From: Flavobacteriaceae bacterium
Lineage (GTDB): Bacteria > Bacteroidota > Bacteroidia > Flavobacteriales > Flavobacteriaceae
Assembly (NCBI GenBank): GCA_016649715.1
Contig: JAENXC010000021.1
Span: 1-52,020 of the forward strand
Direction of reading: 5' to 3'
Length of the DNA: 52,020 bases
Part shown: in pieces, positions 40,595 through 49,452 of the stretch
Layout: every line of letters starts with the position of its first letter
How positions within the stretch are numbered: position 1 is the stretch's first letter
Made by a program: the position numbers and the translations under genes
The notes under the pieces: generated by a model
Database searches by the model: none
Told to the model about the DNA's origin: nothing
The model's input: only the letters and a program-made list of their open reading frames with translations

Positions 40595-40991
40595 AATTTT
40601 AAAAATAGCCCTCATTGCAGCTTTGCTTGGGGGCTTCATTTTTGTTTATTATTTTTTCAACCCTTCCACAACCATATTTATTCCCTGCCCATTTCATTAC
40701 ATTACAGGTCTATACTGTCCAGGCTGTGGCTCGCAACGCGCTATTCATTTACTGTTGCACGGTGATGTTATTGGAGCTTTTAGATTCAATCCGCTAATGG
40801 TTTTAACCTTGCCCATTTTAATTTACGGTTTGGGAATTACAGCTGCCAATTGGATCTTTGGCACGAGCTTTAGGTTTATGCTTTTTTACAGCAAGCTCTT
40901 TATTTTTGGGTATTTCGGGTTCGCAATTCTTTATTGGATACTGCGGAATTTACCTTTTTATCCTTTTAATTTGCTTGCGCCAACAGGCTGA
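40560..40991 (+). CDS. DUF2752 membrane protein
   Basis: About 143 residues, three to four predicted spans. The family signature is FIPCPFHYITGLYCPGCGSQ, then RAIHLLLHGDVIGAFRFNPL; the Cys-rich CPGCG piece is characteristic. The exact start is uncertain. The frame opens at a TTG at 40560, inside the end of the CD225 gene, and a later TTG or another non-ATG codon around 40566-40590 would also work. The overlap suggests translational coupling to the CD225 gene. The function is unknown. The stop lies six bases before the convergent lspA stop. Confidence 0.8.
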   Translation: MVLVEPYQETIKILKIALIAALLGGFIFVYYFFNPSTTIFIPCPFHYITGLYCPGCGSQRAIHLLLHGDVIGAFRFNPLMVLTLPILIYGLGITAANWIFGTSFRFMLFYSKLFIFGYFGFAILYWILRNLPFYPFNLLAPTG

Positions 40992-40997
40992 AGACTT

Positions 40998-41609
40998 CTA
41001 TTCTGAAACTTCTTTCTTCGGAAATGCTTTTTTGTTGAAAAGAAGCAGCAAAATCACCCCAACACTTATTGAAGAATCGGCAATATTGAAAACGGGGTCA
41101 AAGAAAGTGAAATACGTTCCTCCCCAAAAAGGAAACCATTCTGGCAAGGTACCGCCGTACAGCGGAAAGTAAAGCATATCTACCACTTTTCCGTGAAACA
41201 GCGTTCCATAACCACCAGTTTCTGGAAACAATGTGGCTACTTGATGGTGGCTGTCATTGAAAATAATTCCATAAAAAACGGAATCTAAAATATTACCCAA
41301 AGCTCCCGCAAAAATCAGGGCGATGCAGAAAATCAAAATGCGCGCTGCGTTTTTTCGCACGGAATCCCAAAGCCAAAAACCAATCCCGCCTATGGCAACA
41401 ATCCTGAAAAGCGTTAAAATAAGTTTGCCGTATTCCCCAGGGATTTTTGCACCCCAAGCCATGCCTTCGTTTTCGACAAAAAGGATTCGGAACCAATCAA
41501 AAACGCGGATTTCTTCGCCTAAAAAGAAATGTGTTTTAATATAAAACTTTGAAATCTGATCGATCAATAGGATCAGGATAATGATAAATGTCGCTTTTTT
41601 TAGGGTCAT
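40998..41609 (-). CDS. lspA: Signal peptidase II (lipoprotein signal peptidase)
   Basis: LspA is an inner-membrane aspartic protease that cleaves signal peptides from prolipoproteins after lipid attachment. The 203-residue protein, slightly longer than the approximately 165 of E. coli, has four membrane spans and the two catalytic Asp motifs: ALGNILDSVFYG (about 116-127) and FNIADSSISVG (about 177-187), with the conserved VENEGMAWG earlier. Many genes in this window encode lipoproteins, so it has clear substrates. It is convergent with the DUF2752 gene and downstream of a hairpin mosaic at 41670-41772. Confidence 0.93.
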   Translation of the reverse strand: MTLKKATFIIILILLIDQISKFYIKTHFFLGEEIRVFDWFRILFVENEGMAWGAKIPGEYGKLILTLFRIVAIGGIGFWLWDSVRKNAARILIFCIALIFAGALGNILDSVFYGIIFNDSHHQVATLFPETGGYGTLFHGKVVDMLYFPLYGGTLPEWFPFWGGTYFTFFDPVFNIADSSISVGVILLLLFNKKAFPKKEVSE

Positions 41610-41669
41610 AATATTCCGCGTATTTCGGCGGGGATCTCTTTAATTCATTTAATAAAAGGGTTCGCCTAT

Positions 41670-41772
41670 CGAAGGCTCTCCTTCGCTAGCCTCCTTCGCC
41701 GTAGTAGCACGGCTACGAAGGCCGAAAAGCTCCGGAGAACGAGGGCATTCCTTCGCCAAGGCTACGGAATGC
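41670..41772. repeat. Mosaic of three hairpins rich in CCTTCG/CGAAGG
   Basis: Three inverted repeats follow one another: 41670-41685 (CGAAGG/CCTTCG), 41693-41721 (CCTTCGCCGTAGTAGC paired with GGCTACGAAGG) and 41745-41772 (GCATTCC/GGAATGC). The CTTCG core recurs across all three. This is the most repeat-dense gap in the window, sited between lspA and a periplasmic protein gene. Confidence 0.75.
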
Positions 41773-41791
41773 GAAGGCAAAAATAGCAATA

Positions 41792-42421
41792 TTATTCGGT
41801 TTGTGAGAGCGAAATGCTGCCTTTGATGCTTTCTGCAACAACTAAAAATTTTCCGTGTTCGGCAAGTGTATTTTCAACAGCTCCTTTCTTTGAGATTGCT
41901 TGCCCCGAAACATCTTTTTTGGCAAGGACTGCAATATTTCCAGCAATTGTTTTTAAATGGGCATTTCCTAAAAAATCACTTAAAACACAACTGCCATTTT
42001 CCAAAGAGATATTGAGATTTTCGAAAGCTCCATTGATATAAACCGATGCTAATTTCGATTTGATTTCAATAGCCATTGACTTCGGAAGCGTTATTTGCAT
42101 TTCCACCGCCATCACTTTATGCGCAGCCAGTTTGTCGTTTTCCAACGTAAAAAAAGGTGTGAATCCCGTGTTTAATGAAAGTTTTCCCTCGGAAATTTTT
42201 TCTTCAATAATTACATTTTCTGAATGTTCACCGGAAACGTGCAAAGTAATCTTAATACCTGTTTCTTCGGAAGAATGGATTTCAATTTTAAAAATAGCAT
42301 CGTCCTCGATGGAAAGTAAATGAATGTCTTTCGAAGAGAATTCCTTTTGAATGGTTTTTTGGGCCGTTGAGGAGTAACTTCCGAAGAACAAAATAACGAT
42401 TATGAAGAATGTTTGACGCAT
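41792..42421 (-). CDS. Secreted DUF4097-like beta-helix protein
   Basis: A 209-residue secreted protein with signal peptide MRQTFFIIVILFFGSYSSTA. The start is the ATG at 42421; an upstream Met would put 27 non-signal residues ahead of it. The rest is rich in short strands with a repeated pattern (SKLASVYINGAFENLNISLE; GSCVLSDFLGNAHLKTIAGN; SGQAISKKGAVENTLAEHGK) that resembles the DUF4097/head-GIN type of right-handed beta-helix adhesin domains. The function is unknown. It is transcribed alone, downstream of the dksA-ileS operon terminator. Confidence 0.7.
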   Translation of the reverse strand: MRQTFFIIVILFFGSYSSTAQKTIQKEFSSKDIHLLSIEDDAIFKIEIHSSEETGIKITLHVSGEHSENVIIEEKISEGKLSLNTGFTPFFTLENDKLAAHKVMAVEMQITLPKSMAIEIKSKLASVYINGAFENLNISLENGSCVLSDFLGNAHLKTIAGNIAVLAKKDVSGQAISKKGAVENTLAEHGKFLVVAESIKGSISLSQTE

Positions 42422-42459
42422 TATTTTAACCACAAAGTTCGCAAAAGAATCAATTAAAT

Positions 42460-42487
42460 AAAAAAAGCCCCGCAAGATTACGGGGCT
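42460..42487 (-). terminator. Rho-independent terminator of the ileS-dksA-like operon
   Basis: AGCCCCG (42467-42473) and CGGGGCT (42481-42487) form a stem with a seven-base loop; on the minus strand it is followed by a run of T. It lies 53 bases past the DksA-like gene stop. Confidence 0.8.
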
Positions 42488-42539
42488 GTATAAATTCTCC
42501 ACTCAAATCCCTTCTCTTTGGGAATGGCTGGAGATGGGA

Positions 42540-42923
42540 TTACTTTTGTAAATTCTTCGCCTCAATACTCAAAGTGGCGTGCGGAACGAGTTTTAAACGC
42601 TCTTTGTTTATGAGTTTTCCAGTAACGCGGCAAATGCCGTAGGTTTTGTTTTCAATACGAACCAATGCGTTCTTAAGATCGCGGATAAACTTCTCTTGGC
42701 GAATGGCAAGCTGCGAATTTGCTTCTTTGCTCATCACTTCACTACCTTCATCAAAAGCTTTAAAAGTTGGCGATGTATCGTCAGTGCCGTTGTTGCTGTC
42801 GTTTTTATAGGAACTTTGGATCAACTCCAATTGTTCTGTTGCCTTTTTTATTTTATCGTTTAAAAGTGTTCTAAATTCTTCCAGCTCGGCATCTGAATAT
42901 CTGGTTTTTTCTGTCTCTGTCAT
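42540..42923 (-). CDS. TraR/DksA-family protein lacking most zinc-finger cysteines
   Basis: A 127-residue DksA-like protein. The N-terminal helices (about 8-90) match the coiled-coil part, and the globular end reads NKTYGICRVTGKLINKERLK, then LVPHATLSIEAKNLQK. In E. coli DksA the finger has four Cys in the form C-x2-C...C-x2-C. Here only Cys98 remains; positions 101, 119 and 122 are Thr, Ser and Ala. I recall this as normal for Bacteroidota members, which may therefore fold without zinc. DksA proteins bind RNA polymerase to modulate transcription with ppGpp. It overlaps ileS by four bases (ATGA) and is downstream of it in the same operon. Confidence 0.88.
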   Translation of the reverse strand: MTETEKTRYSDAELEEFRTLLNDKIKKATEQLELIQSSYKNDSNNGTDDTSPTFKAFDEGSEVMSKEANSQLAIRQEKFIRDLKNALVRIENKTYGICRVTGKLINKERLKLVPHATLSIEAKNLQK

Positions 42924-45900
42924 TTTTTCTGTTTTTTAATACTTATTTGTGTTTCTATATCGTCAAATGCAATTTCGGTTCCGTTCGTTATTTGTGGTTG
43001 AAATTGCAAAACCTCTGTTAATGTTTCTTCTTTTATATACTCTAGGTTTTGAGCTACCGCCGCCTTTAGTTTCTCGTTGTCTTGAAGTGTTACCTCAATC
43101 CGGTCTGTTACTTCAAAACCGCTGTCTTTCCGCAGGTTTTGGATTCTGTTTACCAGTTCACGGGCAATACCTTCATTTTTCAAATCGGGTGTTATTGTAA
43201 CATCCAGTGCCACGGTAACTCCGTCTGCATTTGCAACCAACCAGCCCTCAATATCCTGGGAACTTATGATTACGTCAGCGAGCGCCAATGTAGTATTTTT
43301 TTTGTTAATGGAAAATGATATTTTCCCATCTTTTTCCAATGTTGCAATTTGTTTCTGATCGAAGCTCGAAATGGCCGCCGCCACTGCTTTCATATCCTGT
43401 CCAAACCTTGGGCCGAGGGCTTTGAAATCGGGTTTTATCTGTTTTACCAACATTCCCGAACCTTCATCAATCAGTTCTATCTCTTTTACGTTCACTTCGC
43501 TTTTAATTAAATCTGAAACTGCGAGGATTTCTTCTTTTTCAGAAGCATCCAAAACTGGAATCATTATTTTTTGAAGCGGTTGGCGCACTTTTATTTTCTC
43601 TCTTTGTCGTAACGAAAGTACCAAAGATGATATTGTCTGTGCCTTTTGCATCTTGTGCTCCAGTTTTTTATCAATGAACGAGGCATCCGCTATTGGAAAA
43701 TCTGTTAAATGAACGGATTGCATTCCTTTTTTTGAAGTTCCAGCGGTCAAATCCTTATAAAGCCTGTCCATAAAGAAAGGAGCTACGGGAGCGCCCAATT
43801 TTGCTACGGTTTCCAAACAAGTGTAAAGTGTTTGGTATGCCGAAATCTTATCGTCGCTATAATTGCCTTTCCAAAACCTTCTTCGGCTTAGGCGAACAAA
43901 CCAGTTGCTCAAGTTTTCCTGAACAAATTCTGAAATGGCGCGTGTTGCCTTTGTCGGTTCGTAATCTGCATAATACTCATCCACTTTTTGAATAAGTGTG
44001 TGCAATTCTGAAAGTATCCAACAATCAATTTCCGAACGTTTTTCCAGCGGAAGGTCTTCCTCAAGATACTCAAATTTATCGAGATTAGCGTACAAACTGA
44101 AGAAACTATAAGTATTGTAAAGTGTTCCGAAAAATTTATTGCGCACTTCCGAAATTCCGTCCTGATCAAATTTCAGGTTGTCCCACGGATTGGCGTTGCT
44201 AATCATATACCAACGTGTGGCATCGGGCCCGTAAACATCCAAGGTTTCAAAAGGGTCCACAGCATTGCCCAAACGTTTGCTCATTTTCTGGCCGTTTTTG
44301 TCCAATACAAGGCCGTTTGAGACTACGTTTTTGTAGGCAACATCGTCAAAAATCATAGTTGCAATTGCATGCAAGGTGTAAAACCAACCACGGGTTTGGT
44401 CCACACCTTCAGCTATAAAATCTGCTTTGCGCCAAGTTTTTTCAACCTTTTCCTTGTTTTCGAAAGGATAGTGCCATTGTGCATACGGCATGCTTCCACT
44501 GTCAAACCAAACGTCTATCAAATCGGTTTCGCGCTTCATCGGTTTTCCGCTTGCCGAAACGAGGGTTATTTCGTCAACTATATTTTTGTGAAGATCTACT
44601 TTAGCATAGTTTTCTTCGGAAAAATCACCGGGTCTGAAACTTTCAAAAATATCATTCTTCATCAAACCAGCGGCAACAGCTTTCTGCATTTCAGCTTTCA
44701 GTTCTTCAATAGAACCGATAATGATTTCTTCTTTTCTATCCTCAGTTCTCCAAATTGGCAATGGAATTCCCCAATAGCGCGAACGCGAAAGGTTCCAATC
44801 GTTGGCGTTTGCAAGCCAGTTGCCAAAACGACCTTCGCCGGTGGCTTTGGGTTTCCAGTTTATTTCCTTGTTCAATTCGAACATTCTATCGCGGAAATCG
44901 GTAACTTTTATAAACCAGGAATCCAGCGGATAGTATAAAATCGGTTTGTCAGTTCGCCAGCAATTTGGGTAGCTGTGAACGTATTTTTCAACTTTGAAGG
45001 CTTTGTTTTCGGTCTTTAGTTTTATTGCGAGTTCCACATCCACAGATTTTTCGGGAACATCGGCATCGTCATAATACTCGTTTTTCACATATTTGCCAGC
45101 AAGTTCCTTCATTTCTGGTCGGAACTTTCCTTGCAAATCCACAAGGGGAACAAGATTGCCGTTTTCGTCTTTTACCAGCAATGGTGGCACTTCCGGAACG
45201 GCTTCTTTTGCAACTTTGGCATCATCGGCACCAAAGGTTGGGGCGGTGTGTACTATCCCGGTTCCATCCTCTGTGGTCACAAAATCGCCAACTATTATTC
45301 TGAAAGCATTTTCAGGATTGTCGTGCGGTTTGGCGTAATCCAGCAACTGTTCGTAACGGATTCCCAGCAGATCTGCACCTTTAAATTCCTTCGCAATAAA
45401 ATAGGGAATCGTTTTATCACCCTGTATGTAAGCCTCGAGGACTTCTTCGTTGGGTTTCTCTTCGTAATTTTTTGCGAATTGGTCCGCTACTAAATTCTTC
45501 GCCAAAACCACATTAATGGGTTGAAAAGTGTATTGGTTGAAGGTTTTCACCAAAACATAATCAATCTTTGCGCCCACGGTCAATGCAGTGTTGCTCGGAA
45601 GTGTCCAAGGTGTGGTCGTCCAGGCAAGAAACCATATATTGTTTGATTCTTCGCCGAGAAAATCTGGCAAGGTTTCGGCCATCGCCTTAAATTGAGCAAC
45701 TACCGTTGTATCGGTAATATCTTGATACGTTCCGGGTTGGTTCAGTTCATGCGAGCTCAGCCCCGTTCCCGCTTTTGGGGAATACGGTTGAACGCTGTAG
45801 CCTTTATAAAGTAAGTTTTTGTTGTAAATTTCCTTCAGTAGCCACCAAACAGTTTCCATATATTTTGGCTCATAGGTAATGTACGGATCGCTCATATCTA

Positions 45901-46330
45901 CCCAATAGCCGTAGCTTTCGGTTACTTTGTTCCAAATATCAGTGTAGCGCATCACGGCTTTTTTACAAGCTGCGTTGTACTCTTCCACCGAAATCTTTTT
46001 GCCAATGTCTTCCTTTGTAATGCCGAGTTCCTTTTCAACGCCTAACTCAATAGGCAAACCGTGCGTATCCCACCCCGCTTTTCGGTCAACTTTAAAACCT
46101 TTTTGGGTTTTGTAGCGACAGAAAATATCTTTGATGGCGCGCGCCATAACGTGATGAATGCCCGGTAAACCATTGGCAGACGGCGGCCCTTCAAAAAACA
46201 CAAACGGCTCTGCCCCTTCGCGAATGGAAATACTCTTCTCGAAAATGTTTTCTTCTTTCCAAAAATTGAGTACTTCTTCCGCCAGTTTAGGGAGGTTTAG
46301 CCCTTTGTATTCTTTAAATTTTGTGTTCAT
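42920..46330 (-). CDS. ileS: Isoleucyl-tRNA synthetase
   Basis: IleS charges tRNA-Ile and edits mischarged valine. The start is the ATG at 46330; the upstream Met would add 27 residues without homology. The 1136-residue protein has the class I motif HIGH as GIHH at 57-60 in GPPSANGLPGIHHVMARAIK, a large editing domain (CP1) with FLAWTTTPWTLPSNTALTVG, and KMSKRLGNAVDPFETLDVYG as the KMSKS motif, then the anticodon-binding and C-terminal parts. The length is typical of the long Bacteroidota IleS. It is transcribed toward the DksA-like gene with a four-base overlap. Confidence 0.97.
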   Translation of the reverse strand: MNTKFKEYKGLNLPKLAEEVLNFWKEENIFEKSISIREGAEPFVFFEGPPSANGLPGIHHVMARAIKDIFCRYKTQKGFKVDRKAGWDTHGLPIELGVEKELGITKEDIGKKISVEEYNAACKKAVMRYTDIWNKVTESYGYWVDMSDPYITYEPKYMETVWWLLKEIYNKNLLYKGYSVQPYSPKAGTGLSSHELNQPGTYQDITDTTVVAQFKAMAETLPDFLGEESNNIWFLAWTTTPWTLPSNTALTVGAKIDYVLVKTFNQYTFQPINVVLAKNLVADQFAKNYEEKPNEEVLEAYIQGDKTIPYFIAKEFKGADLLGIRYEQLLDYAKPHDNPENAFRIIVGDFVTTEDGTGIVHTAPTFGADDAKVAKEAVPEVPPLLVKDENGNLVPLVDLQGKFRPEMKELAGKYVKNEYYDDADVPEKSVDVELAIKLKTENKAFKVEKYVHSYPNCWRTDKPILYYPLDSWFIKVTDFRDRMFELNKEINWKPKATGEGRFGNWLANANDWNLSRSRYWGIPLPIWRTEDRKEEIIIGSIEELKAEMQKAVAAGLMKNDIFESFRPGDFSEENYAKVDLHKNIVDEITLVSASGKPMKRETDLIDVWFDSGSMPYAQWHYPFENKEKVEKTWRKADFIAEGVDQTRGWFYTLHAIATMIFDDVAYKNVVSNGLVLDKNGQKMSKRLGNAVDPFETLDVYGPDATRWYMISNANPWDNLKFDQDGISEVRNKFFGTLYNTYSFFSLYANLDKFEYLEEDLPLEKRSEIDCWILSELHTLIQKVDEYYADYEPTKATRAISEFVQENLSNWFVRLSRRRFWKGNYSDDKISAYQTLYTCLETVAKLGAPVAPFFMDRLYKDLTAGTSKKGMQSVHLTDFPIADASFIDKKLEHKMQKAQTISSLVLSLRQREKIKVRQPLQKIMIPVLDASEKEEILAVSDLIKSEVNVKEIELIDEGSGMLVKQIKPDFKALGPRFGQDMKAVAAAISSFDQKQIATLEKDGKISFSINKKNTTLALADVIISSQDIEGWLVANADGVTVALDVTITPDLKNEGIARELVNRIQNLRKDSGFEVTDRIEVTLQDNEKLKAAVAQNLEYIKEETLTEVLQFQPQITNGTEIAFDDIETQISIKKQKK

Positions 46331-46422
46331 AAAGTGAGTGTTGCAATAAAGTGTGCAAAAGTAAGGTTTTTTGGAGAAATATAAAGTGTGCACATTTATG
46401 TGGGTATTCAACTTATATATTT

Positions 46423-46455
46423 AAAAAAACGCCACCAAAAATTTGGTGGCGCTTA
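46423..46455 (-). terminator. Rho-independent terminator of the lipoprotein gene at 46479
   Basis: GCGCCACCAAA and TTTGGTGGCG-type arms pair around a short A/T loop; on the minus strand a T-run follows. It lies 24 bases past the lipoprotein stop and also isolates ileS from it. Confidence 0.85.
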
Positions 46456-46478
46456 ACTTTAAAACTATTTGTTATTTC

Positions 46479-47003
46479 TTACTTTCTCTCAAAATTTATA
46501 TTGAAAGTCGCAGTAGTTGGTACGCCGCCAATAGGATCTGAGGATTCCTGAAAAAGATTAAGCTTCGTTTCGTTGAAAAGATCAACATCAAATGTGTCTG
46601 AATCTCCATCTACAGTTATCGTAATCTTTTTGGTTGTGGTATTTAGCACATAGGTTCCTGTATCGTCTACTACAATTATTTCCGTGGTAATTTCAGGCGG
46701 ATTATTGGCTGTGGTTACAGTAGTTACAGTACGGTACTGTCCAGATGTAGTATAGGTTCCATCTGCTGAGAAAACCGTTGTCAATTGAAAAGTGTCACCT
46801 ACAATATCGGTTACTGATAGAACATCAGAACCGTTGATATTAAAGGTCTGTTCAATGTGGCCTTTCAACAAAGTTGTTTTATAGCTACCCGCAAGGTTGG
46901 CATTAGAAAGCACGTAAGGCTCAGGGCCATTGTCATCATCTTTGTTGCAACCAACTGTTGCAACTGCAAGCATAAAAAGGAAAATCAATTTTGATATTTT
47001 CAT
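46479..47003 (-). CDS. Lipoprotein, lipocalin-like
   Basis: A 174-residue lipoprotein (signal MKISKLIFLFMLAVATVGC, lipobox TVGC, Cys19), followed by KDDDNGPEPY, the short acidic linker common in Bacteroidota surface lipoproteins. The mature domain begins LAGSYKTTLLKGHIEQTFNI and shows alternating strands (LTTVFSADGTYTTSGQYRTV; TTEIIVVDDTGTYVLNTTTK), similar to lipocalin-like DUF4923/DUF5004-style proteins. Function is unknown. It is transcribed alone, with its own terminator. Confidence 0.68.
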   Translation of the reverse strand: MKISKLIFLFMLAVATVGCNKDDDNGPEPYVLSNANLAGSYKTTLLKGHIEQTFNINGSDVLSVTDIVGDTFQLTTVFSADGTYTTSGQYRTVTTVTTANNPPEITTEIIVVDDTGTYVLNTTTKKITITVDGDSDTFDVDLFNETKLNLFQESSDPIGGVPTTATFNINFERK

Positions 47004-47313
47004 AATAATGGGGTTTTTTAAATTTTTGGCGAATATAGTACCATTTCACATACTAACATCCAAATGCGTTGTTTATTATGTTTTTACATAAAACAAAATA
47101 GTGTTCAATTTCATTTTTGACCTCATGCCGGTAATAAATTTGTTTTGAAAATTCTTGTTTTCCGTTCTATTTCACCAACATAATCTCAGAGTATCTCTAT
47201 ATTTGTACTCGATTTTTTTAAGGTTTTTCCCAAAACAGCATCATGATTTTGAATACTGCATTTTTTCCCTCAAATTTGATGTGCTCTAAGGATTTACATA
47301 ATTCTATTCATTA
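47004..47313. other. 310-base intergenic region with a -7-type element
   Basis: No gene or strong hairpin is seen. TATATTTG at 47198-47205 fits the -7 consensus TAnnTTTG, giving a leader of about 100 bases before the DsbD-like start at 47314. No TTG occurs at the proper distance. The region is very AT-rich with no obvious riboswitch. Confidence 0.4.
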
Positions 47314-49389
47314 ATGAAAAAAATATACCTATTTCTCCTCCTCGCCTCTGTTTCGTTGGCCTCCGTACAATCGCAGATTCTCGACCCTGTAAAATGGTCA
47401 ACAAGCATTAAAAAAATATCGAAAACCGAGTACGATTTAATTTCAAAAGCCACTATTGAAGTCAAATGGCACCTTTATTCACAGGTTGTTCCAGACAATG
47501 GACCGCTACCAACGAACCTCACTTTTGAAGAAAACAGTGCGTACAAATTAGTGGGAAAAGCAAAAGAAAGCAAGGGCCATACCGTCCACGATCCTGTGTT
47601 CGATATGGTGATTACCTTTTTTGAAAACACTGCGACTTTTACCCAACGTATAAAATTAACGGGCGACAAAGGCACCACCGTAAAAGGTGAAGTAGAATTT
47701 ATGGTCTGTGATGATACACGGTGTTTACCTCCGAGTTACATCGACTTAGTATTTAAAATTCCCGCTCCCGAAAAAAATGCTGAAACAGCGGTAACTCCCG
47801 AAACCAGTGACAATACAGAAACCACAGACGCTGCAACTGAAAATATTGAAGAAGTTATAGTAGTAGATAGCGTAAAAACGGAAGTTGCAAAAGACACCCT
47901 CCAAGCTTCCTCAGAAAAATCGTTTTCTGTGGTTGAACAAAACAAAAAACACGAGAAAAAAGGCCTTTGGACCATTTTTTTAGTTGCATTTCTTTTCGGG
48001 TTTACCGCTTTGCTAACCCCTTGCGTTTTCCCAATGATTCCGATGACCGTTAGCTTTTTTACTAAGCAAAGCAAGACTCGTGCTGCGGGTATTAAAAACG
48101 CAATTATTTATGGGATTGCCATTATTTTAATCTACGTTTTCCTCGGAGCTGTAGTTACTTGGTTCTTCGGTGCAGATGCACTTAATGCGCTTTCCACCAA
48201 TGTTTGGTTTAATGTGGGCTTTTTTCTGCTTTTGGTGATATTCGCATTTTCGTTTTTGGGAGCTTTTGAAATTATGCTGCCAAATTCCTGGGCAAACAAA
48301 GTTGACAAACAAGCCGATCGCGGCGGATTGATAGGTATTTTCTTTATGGCTTTGGCTTTGGCAATTGTTTCTTTCTCTTGCACAGGCCCGATTGTGGGAA
48401 CACTTTTGGTTGAAGCTGCTTCAAAAGGAGGCATTGCACCGTTTGTAGGGATGTTTGGTTTTTCATTGGCGTTGGCATTGCCGTTTGCACTGTTTGCGGC
48501 TTTCCCCGGATGGATGAATTCCCTGCCAAAATCTGGCGGATGGCTTAACACAGTAAAAGTATTTTTAGGCTTTTTGGAACTGGCATTGGCTTTCAAATTT
48601 TTATCGAACGCCGATCTCGTACTTCAACTTCACTGGCTTGAAAGAGAAGTTTTCCTCGCCATTTGGATCGCGGTTTTTGGAGTGTTGGCGTTATATCTCT
48701 TCGGAAAAATACAGTTGCCACACGATTCGCCTGTAACCCATATTTCAGTGGGAAGGTTGAGCCTTGGACTTATAGTTTTGGCATTTACCATTTATTTGAT
48801 TCCCGGTCTTTGGGGCGCGCCTTTAAAATTGATAAGCGGATTCCCGCCACCAATGCAGTACAGTGAGTCATCCTATGGGGTGGGTTACACCAAGTTAAGC
48901 GATGGCAGTAGCGTTTCCTCGAAACAGGAATTCCCCGAAGGATCACATTTGGGTCCGCAGGACATTCTTTCATTTGATGATTACGACACCGGTTTAGCCT
49001 ACGCCAAAAAAGTTGGCAAACCAGTTTTGATAGATTTCACGGGCTATGCCTGCGTAAACTGCCGAAAAATGGAGGAACGCGTTTGGAGCGAGCCAAAAAT
49101 ATTAAAACTGCTGCACGAAGATGTGGTGCTTATTTCGCTTTATGTGGATGACAAGCGGCCACTTCCCAAAGGCGAAGAGGTTACCTCAGAAATCTCTGGA
49201 AAGAAACTGCGCTACATCGGTCAAAAATGGAGTGAGTTCCAAATTCTTAAGTACAAAGCAAACGCACAACCATTCTATGTTTTGATGGGTCATGATGAAG
49301 AAAATCTCATTGACCCCGTTGGTTACACGCCCGATATTGAAGATTATTACGCCTGGCTTCAAAAAGGAATTGGAGCTTTTAAAAAATAA
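47314..49389 (+). CDS. DsbD-type thiol:disulfide interchange protein
   Basis: A 691-residue membrane protein that moves electrons from cytoplasmic thioredoxin to periplasmic disulfide reductases and cytochrome c maturation. After the signal peptide (MKKIYLFLLLASVSLASVQS) comes a periplasmic DsbD-alpha-like domain with the Cys pair VEFMVCDDTRCLPPSYIDLV (about 128-147). Next is a CcdA-type membrane domain (about 220-520) with LTPCVFPMIPMTVSFFTKQS and FSCTGPIVGTLLVEA, whose Cys relay across the membrane. A thioredoxin-like domain (about 560-691) with YACVNCRKMEERVW closes the chain. The three-domain order is that of DsbD. The symbol dsbD is likely but the family is diverse in Bacteroidota. Confidence 0.93.
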   Translation: MKKIYLFLLLASVSLASVQSQILDPVKWSTSIKKISKTEYDLISKATIEVKWHLYSQVVPDNGPLPTNLTFEENSAYKLVGKAKESKGHTVHDPVFDMVITFFENTATFTQRIKLTGDKGTTVKGEVEFMVCDDTRCLPPSYIDLVFKIPAPEKNAETAVTPETSDNTETTDAATENIEEVIVVDSVKTEVAKDTLQASSEKSFSVVEQNKKHEKKGLWTIFLVAFLFGFTALLTPCVFPMIPMTVSFFTKQSKTRAAGIKNAIIYGIAIILIYVFLGAVVTWFFGADALNALSTNVWFNVGFFLLLVIFAFSFLGAFEIMLPNSWANKVDKQADRGGLIGIFFMALALAIVSFSCTGPIVGTLLVEAASKGGIAPFVGMFGFSLALALPFALFAAFPGWMNSLPKSGGWLNTVKVFLGFLELALAFKFLSNADLVLQLHWLEREVFLAIWIAVFGVLALYLFGKIQLPHDSPVTHISVGRLSLGLIVLAFTIYLIPGLWGAPLKLISGFPPPMQYSESSYGVGYTKLSDGSSVSSKQEFPEGSHLGPQDILSFDDYDTGLAYAKKVGKPVLIDFTGYACVNCRKMEERVWSEPKILKLLHEDVVLISLYVDDKRPLPKGEEVTSEISGKKLRYIGQKWSEFQILKYKANAQPFYVLMGHDEENLIDPVGYTPDIEDYYAWLQKGIGAFKK

Positions 49390-49452
49390 GACCTTATGTT
49401 GCTCTTTTTGAGCGACATTGATTAATTTTAAGTAATTTTTAAAACACAAACG

